Positions 8,405 to 16,805 of a stretch of 64,000 nt of DNA are shown in pieces (positions within the stretch are counted from its first letter, which is position 1; the number at the start of each line of letters is the position of its first letter). The stretch is taken from contig CAZFOB010000003.1 of NCBI GenBank assembly GCA_964520325.1, positions 62,001 to 126,000 of the forward strand, read 5' to 3'. Under the pieces are notes generated by a model, which saw only the letters and a program-made list of their open reading frames with translations, did no database searches and was not told where the DNA came from. Origin of the DNA: CAZFOB01 sp964520325. Its GTDB lineage: Bacteria > Actinomycetota > JAICYB01. Made by a program: the position numbers and the translations under genes.

Positions 8405-8418
8405 GCAATAACAGTTGA
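8401..8418 (+). other. Five-codon mini-ORF MSNNS bridging kinase and UPF0182 genes
   Basis: ATG 8401 overlaps the kinase stop TGA (8402-8404). The ORF ends at TGA 8416-8418, which overlaps the TTG start of the UPF0182 gene at 8415. This repeats the arrangement seen before the kinase gene with unrelated sequence. Confidence 0.55.
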
Positions 8419-11225
8419 GCCGGCAGCCGGGCAGACCTCGGGTGCAGCGTCGTTGGTTGATCCTCGGCGGCATCCTCGTCGTCGGCTTCGTATCGATCAG
8501 CTCCGTCGTTCGCTTCTACACCGACCTGTTGTGGTTCGACGAGCTGAAGATCACGGCGGTCTTCTGGAAGATCCTGTGGACGCGCATCGGTGTCGGCGTC
8601 ATCGGCGGCGTTGGTGCCGGCCTCATCGTCCTTGCGAATCTCGAGATCGCGCGACGCACCGCCCCGCGCAACCGATTCGCTACTGCCGGATCAGACCTTG
8701 CCGAGCAGTACCGCTCGGCGTTCCGGCCCTACGCGCGCCTGGCGAACTTCGCTGTTGCTGGAGTCATCGCGTTCCTCACCGGCCTTTCCACCTCGGCGGT
8801 TTGGGACCGTTTCCTACTGTGGCGTAACGCGACGCCTTTCGGCGTGAAAGCTCCCGCTCCCTTCGGGCGCGATGTGTCCTACTACGTGTTCAATATCCCG
8901 TTCCAGCGCTCGATCCTCTCGTGGTTGTTCGGGATCATCGTCATCTCCCTGCTTCTGGCAGGCGTCGCTCACCTGTTGAACGGTTCGATATCACCCGAGC
9001 AGAACCGTGTGCGCATCGCGACAGCTGTCAAGGTGCACGTTTCCGCATTGCTCGGGGTGCTCGCACTCCTCAAGGCATGGGCCTATCGTCTGGACGTCTA
9101 CGAGTTGGTCTACTCGTCGCGTGGCGTCGTTGACGGGGCGTCCTACACCGATGTCAACGCGCAGCGTCCGGCTCTTCGTCTGCTGATGATCATCGCCCTG
9201 GTTGCGGCGGCGATCTTCTTCGTCAACGTCTTCCGTTCGCAAGGCTGGGTGCTGCCGGGCGCAGCTCTCGGCCTCTGGGTGCTCGCCTCGATCGTCGTCG
9301 GAGGGATCGTTCCGGCCGCCGTGCAGCGGTTCCAGGTCGTGCCGAACGAGTCAGAGCGGGAACGGCCGTTCATCGAACGCAACATCGAGCAAACGCGGGT
9401 CGGCTTCGGCCTCGATCGCATCCGCGAAGAGAGCTTCGCCGCGGAGGAAACCCTGACGGCCAAGGAGGTCTCGGAGAACGAAGGTACGGTGGACAACGTC
9501 CGTGTGTGGGATCCGACCGTCCTGCACCCGACCTATCAGCGCTTACAAGCGATCCGTACCTACTACGACTTCGACGATGTCGACATCGATCGCTACGAGC
9601 TTGATGGGAAGGCGACGCAGATCATGCTCGCGGGCCGTGAGGTCGACGCCACGAAGCTCCCGGGGGCCGAGAGCTGGGTCAACCAGAAGCTGTCGTACAC
9701 CCATGGCTACGGCATCGTTGCCAACCCCGCCAACGCGGTCACCGACGAAGGTCTTCCGAAGCTCGTCGTCAAGGGGCTCCCGCCGAAGGGGCCCGAGCAG
9801 CTGACGGCTCGGGAGCCCGGGATCTACTTCGGCGAACGCTCGCCTGCCGGAAGCTACGTCGTAGCGAAGACGAACCAGAAGGAGATCGATTACTCGCGCG
9901 GCGAAGAGGAGGTCGTTACCGGGAGCTACAGGGGCAAAGGCGGGATCGAGCTTTCGAGCACGATGCGCCGTCTGGCGTTCGCCGTGAGGTTCGGCGACAC
10001 GGATCTCGCGATCTCGAATCTGATCACACCGGATTCACGTCTGATCATGCGCCGCAACATCGTCGAGCGCATCCAGACGGGCGCGCCGTTCCTGCAGTAC
10101 GACCACGACCCGTATCTCGTCGTCGCCGACCAGAAGTACTACTGGATCATCGACGCGTATACGACCACCGACCGTTTCCCGTACTCGGAGCGTCTCGACC
10201 TCGGCACAACCGTCGGCGGGAGTCTCACCGGAAGCGTCAACTACATGCGCAACTCCGTAAAGGTGATCGTCGACGCGTACGACGGGACCACGAACTACTA
10301 CCTCGTCGAGCCTGAAGACGCGATCGCGGCGACCTACCAGAAGGCGTTCCCGACGTTGTTCACTCCGGACGACGAGATGCCGGCGTCGCTCCGCCAGCAT
10401 CTGCGCTATCCGGAAGATCTCTTCAAGGCGCAGGCCATCCAGTACCGCGCGTACCACATCGACGAGAATGACGCGCAACGGTTGTACGAACGCGAGGACA
10501 TCTGGGACATCCCGAACGATCCGGTGCACTCGACCGAACAGGTGCCGGTGGCGATGGACCCGTATTACGTGATGATGAAGCTGCCTGGTGAGGACAAGGA
10601 AGAGTTCCTCCTCATGCTCCCGTTCACACCGAAGGGACGGCCGTTGATCAACGGCTGGGTAGCCGCGCGGATGGACCCAGGGCACTACGGCGAGCTCGTC
10701 GGGCTGCGGTTCCCGCAAGCCATCGACGGACCGGAGAACATCGCCGCCCGAATCGAGCAGAACGAGATCATCTCGCGGCAATTCACGCTCTGGCAGGGCG
10801 CCGGCTCCAACGTCGTGCGCGGGAACCTGCTCGTGGTCCCCATCGGAGACTCGATCATCTACGTCCAGCCGATCTATCTCGAAGCCGCCGAATCAGCGCG
10901 AGCGCTCCCGGAGCTGCGTCGCGTGATCGTCGTCGCCGGCGACCGCATCGGCTTCGAGTCGACCTTCCAGAAGTCGCTCGAGTCGGTGATGCGGGGCCGA
11001 GCACCGATCGTCGAAGAGGACGGCGGTGCCGCTCCAACGCCGCCCGACGAAGGGGAGCCTGAGCCGACGGCGCCGACCGGCGACGTCGGCGAGCTCCTGG
11101 ATCAGGCCGTCGAGCATTTCGAGAAAGCGGAGACGGCACTGCGTGATGGCGATCTCGCGACCTACCAGCGCGAGAACGAGGCCGGTCGACGCGCCGTCGA
11201 GGAAGCGCGCCGGCGCGGGGGCTGA
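8415..11225 (+). CDS. UPF0182 family large membrane protein
   Basis: 936 residues, the usual length for UPF0182/COG1615. About seven membrane helices occupy residues ~10-310 (starting LILGGILVVGFVSISSVVRFYTDLLWF), followed by a large extracytoplasmic domain rich in conserved Tyr/Trp blocks (VWDPTVLHPTYQRLQAIRTYYDFDDVDIDRYEL; LPFTPKGRPLINGWVAARMD; QFTLWQGAGSNVVRGNLLVVPI). The C-terminus is an acidic Pro/Glu linker and a short helix (LLDQAVEHFEKAETALRDGD). Biochemical function is unknown. The start is TTG 8415, overlapping a mini-ORF stop; GTG 8442 is possible. It is conserved next to the YlbL-type protease in other actinobacteria. Confidence 0.92.
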   Translation: MSRQPGRPRVQRRWLILGGILVVGFVSISSVVRFYTDLLWFDELKITAVFWKILWTRIGVGVIGGVGAGLIVLANLEIARRTAPRNRFATAGSDLAEQYRSAFRPYARLANFAVAGVIAFLTGLSTSAVWDRFLLWRNATPFGVKAPAPFGRDVSYYVFNIPFQRSILSWLFGIIVISLLLAGVAHLLNGSISPEQNRVRIATAVKVHVSALLGVLALLKAWAYRLDVYELVYSSRGVVDGASYTDVNAQRPALRLLMIIALVAAAIFFVNVFRSQGWVLPGAALGLWVLASIVVGGIVPAAVQRFQVVPNESERERPFIERNIEQTRVGFGLDRIREESFAAEETLTAKEVSENEGTVDNVRVWDPTVLHPTYQRLQAIRTYYDFDDVDIDRYELDGKATQIMLAGREVDATKLPGAESWVNQKLSYTHGYGIVANPANAVTDEGLPKLVVKGLPPKGPEQLTAREPGIYFGERSPAGSYVVAKTNQKEIDYSRGEEEVVTGSYRGKGGIELSSTMRRLAFAVRFGDTDLAISNLITPDSRLIMRRNIVERIQTGAPFLQYDHDPYLVVADQKYYWIIDAYTTTDRFPYSERLDLGTTVGGSLTGSVNYMRNSVKVIVDAYDGTTNYYLVEPEDAIAATYQKAFPTLFTPDDEMPASLRQHLRYPEDLFKAQAIQYRAYHIDENDAQRLYEREDIWDIPNDPVHSTEQVPVAMDPYYVMMKLPGEDKEEFLLMLPFTPKGRPLINGWVAARMDPGHYGELVGLRFPQAIDGPENIAARIEQNEIISRQFTLWQGAGSNVVRGNLLVVPIGDSIIYVQPIYLEAAESARALPELRRVIVVAGDRIGFESTFQKSLESVMRGRAPIVEEDGGAAPTPPDEGEPEPTAPTGDVGELLDQAVEHFEKAETALRDGDLATYQRENEAGRRAVEEARRRGG

Positions 11226-11260
11226 CGCTGGACGCGATCGAAGCGATCCTGTCGCGGCGG

Positions 11261-11788
11261 ATGATTCCGCGCGTTGGGGAAGCAGCGCCGAGTCGTGAGG
11301 AGATCGAGCGACTGCTCGATCTAGCCGTCCGAGCTCCCAATCACCACCGCAGCGAGCCGTGGCGCTTCTACGTGTTCGCGGGGGCCGGGAGGGACGTCAT
11401 CGCGCGAGCGATCGCCGACGAGGCGATCTCCTCCGGCGGCGATCCGAAACGCGCGCTGGCCGATGCGGCCGCCAAAGTCGAGCGAGCGCCGGTGATCGTC
11501 GTTTTTACGATGGTCTTCTCTGACGACGCGAAGGTCATCGACGTGGAGGACGTGGTGTCCGTCGGCATGGCGATGCAGAACTTCCTGCTCGGCGCCCATG
11601 CATCCGGGCTCGGCGCGATGCTCCGCACCGGTCCGGCCGCGTACCACCCGGCGATCGCGGAGCAACTCGAACTCGCGACAGGCGAGCGAGTGCTCGGGAT
11701 GATCTATCTCGGGTACCCAGCCGGAGAGCGCGATACGACAGAGCGCAAGCCGGCGACGGATCTGACGCGCTGGTACGGATTCGACTGA
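11261..11788 (+). CDS. Nitroreductase family protein (FMN)
   Basis: A small nitroreductase of 175 residues from ATG 11261. FMN-binding features are AVRAPNHHRSEPWRFYV near the start, then VGMAMQNFLLGAHASGLGAMLRTG and LGMIYLGYPAG. Cytosolic, NAD(P)H-dependent reduction of an unidentified substrate. The reading frame continues upstream of the ATG as LDAIEAILSRR, which looks like the true family N-terminus; only a CTG at 11228, just after the UPF0182 stop (11223-11225), is available as a start. The protein may therefore be 11 residues longer and translationally coupled. A strong hairpin lies 40 nt downstream. Confidence 0.85.
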   Translation: MIPRVGEAAPSREEIERLLDLAVRAPNHHRSEPWRFYVFAGAGRDVIARAIADEAISSGGDPKRALADAAAKVERAPVIVVFTMVFSDDAKVIDVEDVVSVGMAMQNFLLGAHASGLGAMLRTGPAAYHPAIAEQLELATGERVLGMIYLGYPAGERDTTERKPATDLTRWYGFD

Positions 11789-11821
11789 TCCGCCTCCGCA
11801 TTTTCTCCGGCCTCCACGGGG

Positions 11822-11827
11822 TATTAT
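11822..11827 (+). promoter_or_regulatory. -10 element TATTAT upstream of hppA
   Basis: TATTAT just before the GC-rich hairpin at 11830-11857. If used, the hppA mRNA would start inside or at that hairpin. No convincing -35 is seen. Confidence 0.4.
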
Positions 11828-11829
11828 CC

Positions 11830-11857
11830 GGACCGGCCTCCTTCGGGAGGCCGGTCC
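11830..11857 (+). terminator. Perfect 12-bp stem with TTCG tetraloop
   Basis: GGACCGGCCTCC-TTCG-GGAGGCCGGTCC is a perfect inverted repeat between the nitroreductase and hppA genes. It lacks a T-run; GCTGTTT follows. It may terminate the upstream unit or form the 5' end of the hppA transcript. Confidence 0.6.
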
Positions 11858-11895
11858 GCTGTTTACGAACTGTTTCCAGCTAGGAGGAATCCCGG

Positions 11896-14431
11896 GTGCC
11901 TGAAGCCAAAGTTCTGAACATCCTTCTCAAGCCGAGCGACATCACGTGGCTGTGGGTCATCCTCGGTCTGTCGGTGGTCGCCCTGGCTTTCGCCGGGTAC
12001 CTCGTTCGTCAGGTGTTGAGTGCCGATCAAGGCACTCCGAACATGCGGGAGATCGCCAAGGCCATCCAGGAGGGCGCGTCCGCCTACCTCGGACGTCAGT
12101 TCCGGACGTTGGCGGTCTTCGTCGGCGTGTTGACATTCGTCCTGCTCGGGCTTCCGGCGCCGACGTGGAACATCCGTATCGCACGTTCGGTCGCCTTCAT
12201 CGTCGGCGCAGCGTTCTCGGCACTTACCGGGTATGTCGGGATGTCCTTGGCAGTGCGAGCCAACGTCCGCACCGCGGCCGCAGCACGAACCAGCCGTCGC
12301 AAGGCCATGGAGATCGCGTTCCGTTCAGGCGGGGTGGCGGGGATGTTCACGGTCGGGCTCGGATTGTTCGGAGCGACGGCGATCTTCCTCGGCTACAAGG
12401 GCGGTGCTCCTCAGGTGCTCGTCGGTTTCGGTTTCGGTGGAGCGCTTCTCGCGATGTTCATGCGTGTCGGGGGTGGGATCTTCACCAAGGCGGCTGACGT
12501 TGGCGCCGACCTGGTCGGGAAGATCGAGGCCGGGATCCCCGAGGACGACCCGCGCAACGCCGCGACGATCGCCGACAACGTCGGTGACAACGTCGGTGAC
12601 TGCGCCGGCATGGCCGCCGACCTCTTCGAGAGCTACGAAGTCACCCTTGTAGCCGCCATGATCCTTGGCTTCTTCGCATTCGGGGGAGAGAGCAACCCTC
12701 AGGGCGCTGCTCTCGGCGTGATGTTCCCACTCTTCGTACGCGCGGTCGGCGTCATCACGTCGATCATCGGGATCCTTTCGGTTCGTCCGCGTAGCGAGAC
12801 CGAAGACGGCATGAAGGCGATCAACCGCGGGTTCTTCATGTCGGCCGTCCTGTCGGCGGCAGGCGTGTTCGCCGTTGCTCAGCTCTACATGAAGGACCCG
12901 GAGACGGGTGCCTCTGATCTGCGCGTCGCATGGGCAGTCGTCATCGGCCTCGTTCTCGCGGCGGCGATCCAAGTGCTCACCGAGTACTTCACCTCGACGA
13001 AGCGAAAGCCCGTGAAGGACATCGCCGCCGCGACCCAAACCGGCCCGGCGACGACCATCTTGTCCGGGTTCTCGTACGGGCTCGAGTCGACCGTGTACTC
13101 CATCCTCGTGATCTGCGCCGCGATCGCGGCCGCATATTTCCTCGGAGGCGGCGACATCGCGTTCGCGCTCTACGCGATCGCGCTGACCGGTATGGGAATG
13201 CTCACCACGGTCGGCGTCATCGTTTCGATGGACACGTTCGGCCCGATCGCCGACAACGCCCAGGGCATCGGTGAGATGTCGGGAGGCCTCGGCGAGATGG
13301 GGAGCGCGTCGATCGAGCACCTTGACGCCGTCGGCAACACGACCAAGGCGATCACGAAGGGCATGGCGATCGCGACGGCCGTTATCGCGGCCACGTCGCT
13401 CTTCGGCACGTTCCGCGACACCGTCGGTGAGTTGACGCATAAGGCGTTCAGCGTCTCGATCGACAACCCGCTGATCCTCGTCGGTCTGTTGATCGGCGGC
13501 TCGGTTCCGTTCATGTTCAGCTCGCTCACGATCCGCGCCGTCGAGCGCGCTGCCGGACGCGTCGTGGTCGAGGTGCGTCGTCAGTTCCGCGAGCACCCTG
13601 GCATCATGGCCGGCACCGAGAAGCCCGAGTACGGACGCGTCGTCGACATCGTCACGCGAGATTCGCTTCGAGAGCTCACCACGCCCGGCCTCTTGGCCGT
13701 GCTCACGCCGGTGGCTGTGGGTTTCGGTCTGGGTGTGGCCCCGCTCGGTGCGTTCCTGGCCGGCGTCATCGTCTCCGGTCAGCTCCTTGCAGTGATGCTC
13801 TCCAACGCCGGCGGTGCGTGGGACAACGCGAAGAAGCTCATCGAGGAAGGCGCGTACGGCGGTAAGGGATCGGAGGCCCACAAGGCCGGAGTCATCGGCG
13901 ACACGGTCGGTGACCCCTTCAAGGACACCGCCGGCCCGGCCCTGAACCCGCTCATCAAGGTCATGAACCTCGTGGCGCTGCTGATCGTCACCCAGGTCGT
14001 CGGATACGGCGACGATCCGATGGTCCGCGCTGTTGTCGCGAGTGTGGCGACGGTCGGCATCGTTATGGCGATCGTGATCAGCAAGCGCCGGGGAAGTGGC
14101 GACTTCGGCGGCGACACCGTCGCGGCGACCCCCGCGGTTACCCCGAGTCCGGTGGCGGTGCCTGTTGGTGCTCCACCGGCCGCGCAGGATCGGCNNNNNN
14201 NNNNNNNNNNNNNNNNNNNNNNNNNNNNNNNNNNNNNNNNNNNNNNNNNNNNNNNNNNNNNNNNNNNNNNNNNNNNNNNNNNNNNNNNNNNNNNCGTTAG
14301 GCCGCCCCCCGGAACAGGATCGGCCGTTAGGCCGCCCCCCGGAACAGGATCGGCCGTTAGGCCGCCCCCCGGAACAGGACCTGTCGGGATCGAACAGCAC
14401 GGCTACCGACCAGCCCCCGCCCTCGATCTAA
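11896..14431 (+). CDS. hppA: Membrane proton-translocating pyrophosphatase, K+-independent type
   Basis: Hydrolyses pyrophosphate and pumps H+ across the membrane. About 16 hydrophobic segments run to residue ~735. The PPi/Mg site is intact (KAADVGADLVGKIEAGIPEDDPRN, DNVGDNVGDCAGMAADLFESY, and the late GKGSEAHKAGVIGDTVGDPFKDTAGPALN). GNTTKA at ~480 has Lys at the position that separates K+-independent from K+-dependent enzymes. GTG 11896 follows AGGAGG. The tail is unusual: the frame enters a 30-bp tandem repeat interrupted by 100 N. The frame that enters the gap (AAQDR) matches LGRPPEQDRP repeats after it, ending EQDLSGSNSTATDQPPPSI at 14431, so the true gap length is probably not 100. The exact C-terminus is uncertain. 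Confidence 0.9.
14195..14294. other. Assembly gap (100 N)
   Basis: Exactly 100 N, the conventional placeholder for a gap of unknown size. It lies inside a 30-bp tandem repeat, which probably caused the assembly break. Confidence 0.95.
14295..14379 (+). repeat. 30-bp tandem repeat in the hppA C-terminal coding region
   Basis: Units start at 14295, 14325 and 14355, beginning CGTTAGGCCGCCCCCCGGAA and ending CAGGATCGGC; the third diverges after 25 bp. The last 10 bases before the gap (CAGGATCGGC) are the end of another unit. The encoded 10-residue unit is LGRPPEQDRP. Copy number across the gap is unknown. Confidence 0.85.
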
Positions 14432-14443
14432 CGCTCCGGCCGG

Positions 14444-16090
14444 TTACGCGCTCCTGCGGATCAGCGGCAGGATCGGGGAACGGGGTGGATAGACCGGAGG
14501 CCCGAAAACGGCCGGGTCATGCAGCCGGTCGGTGATGTTCGTCCATCGGAAGGGCTTGTCCTTGTCGGTCGGGACGAAGCTTTCGTCGGGCAGCATCCGA
14601 AGGCCTGCGTCGAAGTAGGCGTTGAACACCGTGCGGAAGACGTTCACGGGTGAAAGCGTCGGGTAGATCCCGGTGTCGTCAACGCCGGGCAGGCGCAAGG
14701 CCATCAAGATGCGGAACTTCGTTCGCAATCGCTGGTCGGTGGTCTTCCACCAGGCGCTGGGTGTCATCCATCCGAAGCTCGGGTACGGGCCCTCGTCCGC
14801 TTGGATGATCACGACCGGCTGGCGGTCTTCGGGTGCGTCCATCAACTTGTCGACGATCTTTCCGATCTCTGCGTTCGTGTACTCGAGCTGTTGTAGGTAG
14901 GCGCGAGCCTTGCCCGGCACGGTCGTTTGGCGTTCGTCGACTGGACGACCGAACCGATCGAACACATACGGCGGGTGTGGCAACGCGAAGTGAGCGAACG
15001 TGAACGTCGGCCCCTTGAATCGCGAAGCGGCCGTGACCTGCTCGAGCTGACGACGCGTGACCGTGCGAGCGGTCTCCGGTTCGTCGGTGGTGGCGGGACC
15101 GAGCACCTCGCGGCGCATAGCGGGCAGCAGCGCGGTCGAGCCGAAGAAGACACGCGTGAACTCCGAGGTCTGGTCGGTGTGGATCGTGATATCGGCGATA
15201 GGACTCGATCGCGTCATGTCCCAGCGAGAACCGACGTGAACATAGCGGTAGCCGCGAGACTGGAGGAATCGACCGACCTCGTGACGACCGATCGCGTCGT
15301 ACAACGGCTGGGTGTTTTCGGTGTCGTCGCCGACCTGCTCTGCGATCCAATCGAGGTACTTCATGTTCAAGGACGTCGCGAGCGACGGCGCCGTTGCCTG
15401 ATAGTTCGCGCGGGCGTGGTCGGCGATCTCGAATCCCTTCGCGCGCAGATGGTCGAGGAAGTCGCTGTTGTCGTAGTCGAAGAGCTCCTGCAGCGTTGCG
15501 GCTCCGGCGTATCGGTCGAAGACGAGGTAGTAGATGTCGGGGTTGTCCGAGTTTCTCGACGCGGCCGAGGAGAGTTGCGCCTCCCCGGCGACGGCGGCAG
15601 AGGCGTCCGCACGGTTCGTCAAGATCTCGAGGCCGAGCGGCACGGCCACGGTTGCCACCATCGCGATCGCGAAGACGTTCATCACGCGTGTGAGATCGAT
15701 AAGCTGCCGTTTGGTGCGAACCGTCACAACGATCGCGACGAGCGCGATGACGACCCAGGCACTGCCCAAGACGAAGTCCGCGTCGATCGAGAAGAGCCTC
15801 GTTGTCTCGCCTGCGGTGACCCGCCACACGTGGCCGTAGGAGAAGAAGAGCAGGACGACCACGCTGAGACAGATCGCGACCTTGCGAGGCTCTCTCGTCG
15901 ATGCGCCCAGCGCGAGCTGAAGGAACGCGACCGCGCCGAGCGTGACGCCGAGCGGCATCGCGATCTCAGAGAGCCGGAGCCCCCAGAGGTTCTGCTTGAG
16001 AAGGAAGAGGATGGGGAAGCTGGCGAATGCGAGCGCGTGCCATGGTCCGCGCCGGATCGGTCCGAGGACGTGACGTCGCTTCTCGCTCAC
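14444..16090 (-). CDS. Membrane sulfatase-like / alkaline-phosphatase-superfamily protein (paralogue 1)
   Basis: 548 residues. Five membrane helices occupy residues ~20-195, followed by an extracytoplasmic alkaline phosphatase/sulfatase-superfamily domain: NPDIYYLVFDRYAG (first metal Asp), ANYQATAPSLATSLNMKYL (region of the Thr/Ser nucleophile), FAHFALPHPPYVFDR and VVIIQADEGPYPS (second metal region, DEG where classical members have DHG). Such proteins often modify cell-envelope polymers, but the substrate here is unknown. It is a clear paralogue of the gene at 16806-18353. The GTG start at 16090 overlaps the hemQ stop (TAGTG), so translation is coupled to hemQ. Confidence 0.8.
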   Translation of the reverse strand: MSEKRRHVLGPIRRGPWHALAFASFPILFLLKQNLWGLRLSEIAMPLGVTLGAVAFLQLALGASTREPRKVAICLSVVVLLFFSYGHVWRVTAGETTRLFSIDADFVLGSAWVVIALVAIVVTVRTKRQLIDLTRVMNVFAIAMVATVAVPLGLEILTNRADASAAVAGEAQLSSAASRNSDNPDIYYLVFDRYAGAATLQELFDYDNSDFLDHLRAKGFEIADHARANYQATAPSLATSLNMKYLDWIAEQVGDDTENTQPLYDAIGRHEVGRFLQSRGYRYVHVGSRWDMTRSSPIADITIHTDQTSEFTRVFFGSTALLPAMRREVLGPATTDEPETARTVTRRQLEQVTAASRFKGPTFTFAHFALPHPPYVFDRFGRPVDERQTTVPGKARAYLQQLEYTNAEIGKIVDKLMDAPEDRQPVVIIQADEGPYPSFGWMTPSAWWKTTDQRLRTKFRILMALRLPGVDDTGIYPTLSPVNVFRTVFNAYFDAGLRMLPDESFVPTDKDKPFRWTNITDRLHDPAVFGPPVYPPRSPILPLIRRSA

Positions 16091-16764
16091 TAACCCAGAC
16101 GCTCGATGACCTCATGGAGGTCTCCGCGGATGCCGACGACGAAGGGGATGTCGAGCTTGGTATATCGGCGAGCTTCGGCCTCTCGAAGTCTGCGGATGCA
16201 GTCGACGATGCGGATGAGGTCGTCGGCTTCGAAGGCGAGGATCCACTCCCAGTCCGAGATCCCGAACGCGCTCGTGGTGTTCGGCAGGACGTCGGGGAAC
16301 TCACGTCCCATCTGTCCGTGGTCGCGCAACAGCAGCGATCGCTGCTCCGAGGGCATCAGGTACCACTCTTCGGTCCGGACGAAGGGGTACACCGAGATGT
16401 AGCGCTTGGGTTCTTCGCCCCGGAGGAAGGCCGGCAGGTGATCGGGATTGAACTCCGCCGGACGGACGACGCCGATGAAGGTATGCGTGAGCTCGAGTCC
16501 CCGTCCGAGTGGTGTGCGTCGGAACTCCACCAAGAGGTCCTGATGGTCGTCTGCGCTTGCGGCAACCCACCAGAAGAGGATGTCTGTGTCCGCGCGAAAT
16601 CCCGTCGCGAGGTATGTCCCGCGAACGGTGACGCGGTCGGAGAACTTCTCGAAGAGCGTGGCAACCTCGTCGGCCTGTTCGGACCGGAACGCCTGGTCCT
16701 TCGCTCGCAGGTCCGGCGAAGCCTTGAAGACGGGGTAGTAGGCGTACACGGCGTCACTGGTCAT
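16090..16764 (-). CDS. hemQ: Coproheme decarboxylase HemQ (chlorite dismutase family)
   Basis: 224 residues, full length for actinobacterial HemQ/ChdC, which decarboxylates coproheme to heme b in the coproporphyrin-dependent pathway with H2O2. Family blocks are TDILFWWVAASADDHQDLL, RYISVYPFVRTEEWYLMPSEQR (containing the Tyr region used in decarboxylation), LRDHGQMGREFPDV and FGISDWEWILAFEAD. The start is ATG 16764 (MTSDAVYAYYPVFKAS); longer frames would run into the neighbouring gene. It is placed between two sulfatase-like paralogues rather than other heme genes, overlapping the downstream one by one base. A siroheme decarboxylase-like gene also lies at the left edge of the window. Confidence 0.92.
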   Translation of the reverse strand: MTSDAVYAYYPVFKASPDLRAKDQAFRSEQADEVATLFEKFSDRVTVRGTYLATGFRADTDILFWWVAASADDHQDLLVEFRRTPLGRGLELTHTFIGVVRPAEFNPDHLPAFLRGEEPKRYISVYPFVRTEEWYLMPSEQRSLLLRDHGQMGREFPDVLPNTTSAFGISDWEWILAFEADDLIRIVDCIRRLREAEARRYTKLDIPFVVGIRGDLHEVIERLG

Positions 16765-16805
16765 GCCACTATCTTGCCGAATGCTGAGCGGTGAGGCGCG
16801 TCTTT

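Noticed and set aside
14295..14379. The regular 30-bp repeat as a possible CRISPR array.
   Set aside because: Units are contiguous without spacers, encode a 10-residue peptide repeat in the hppA frame, and no cas genes are present.
12325..14400. A 691-codon open frame antisense to hppA.
   Set aside because: It is a high-GC antisense shadow of a strongly conserved membrane protein, with Arg/Asp/His-rich composition, no domain and no promoter, and it runs through the N gap.
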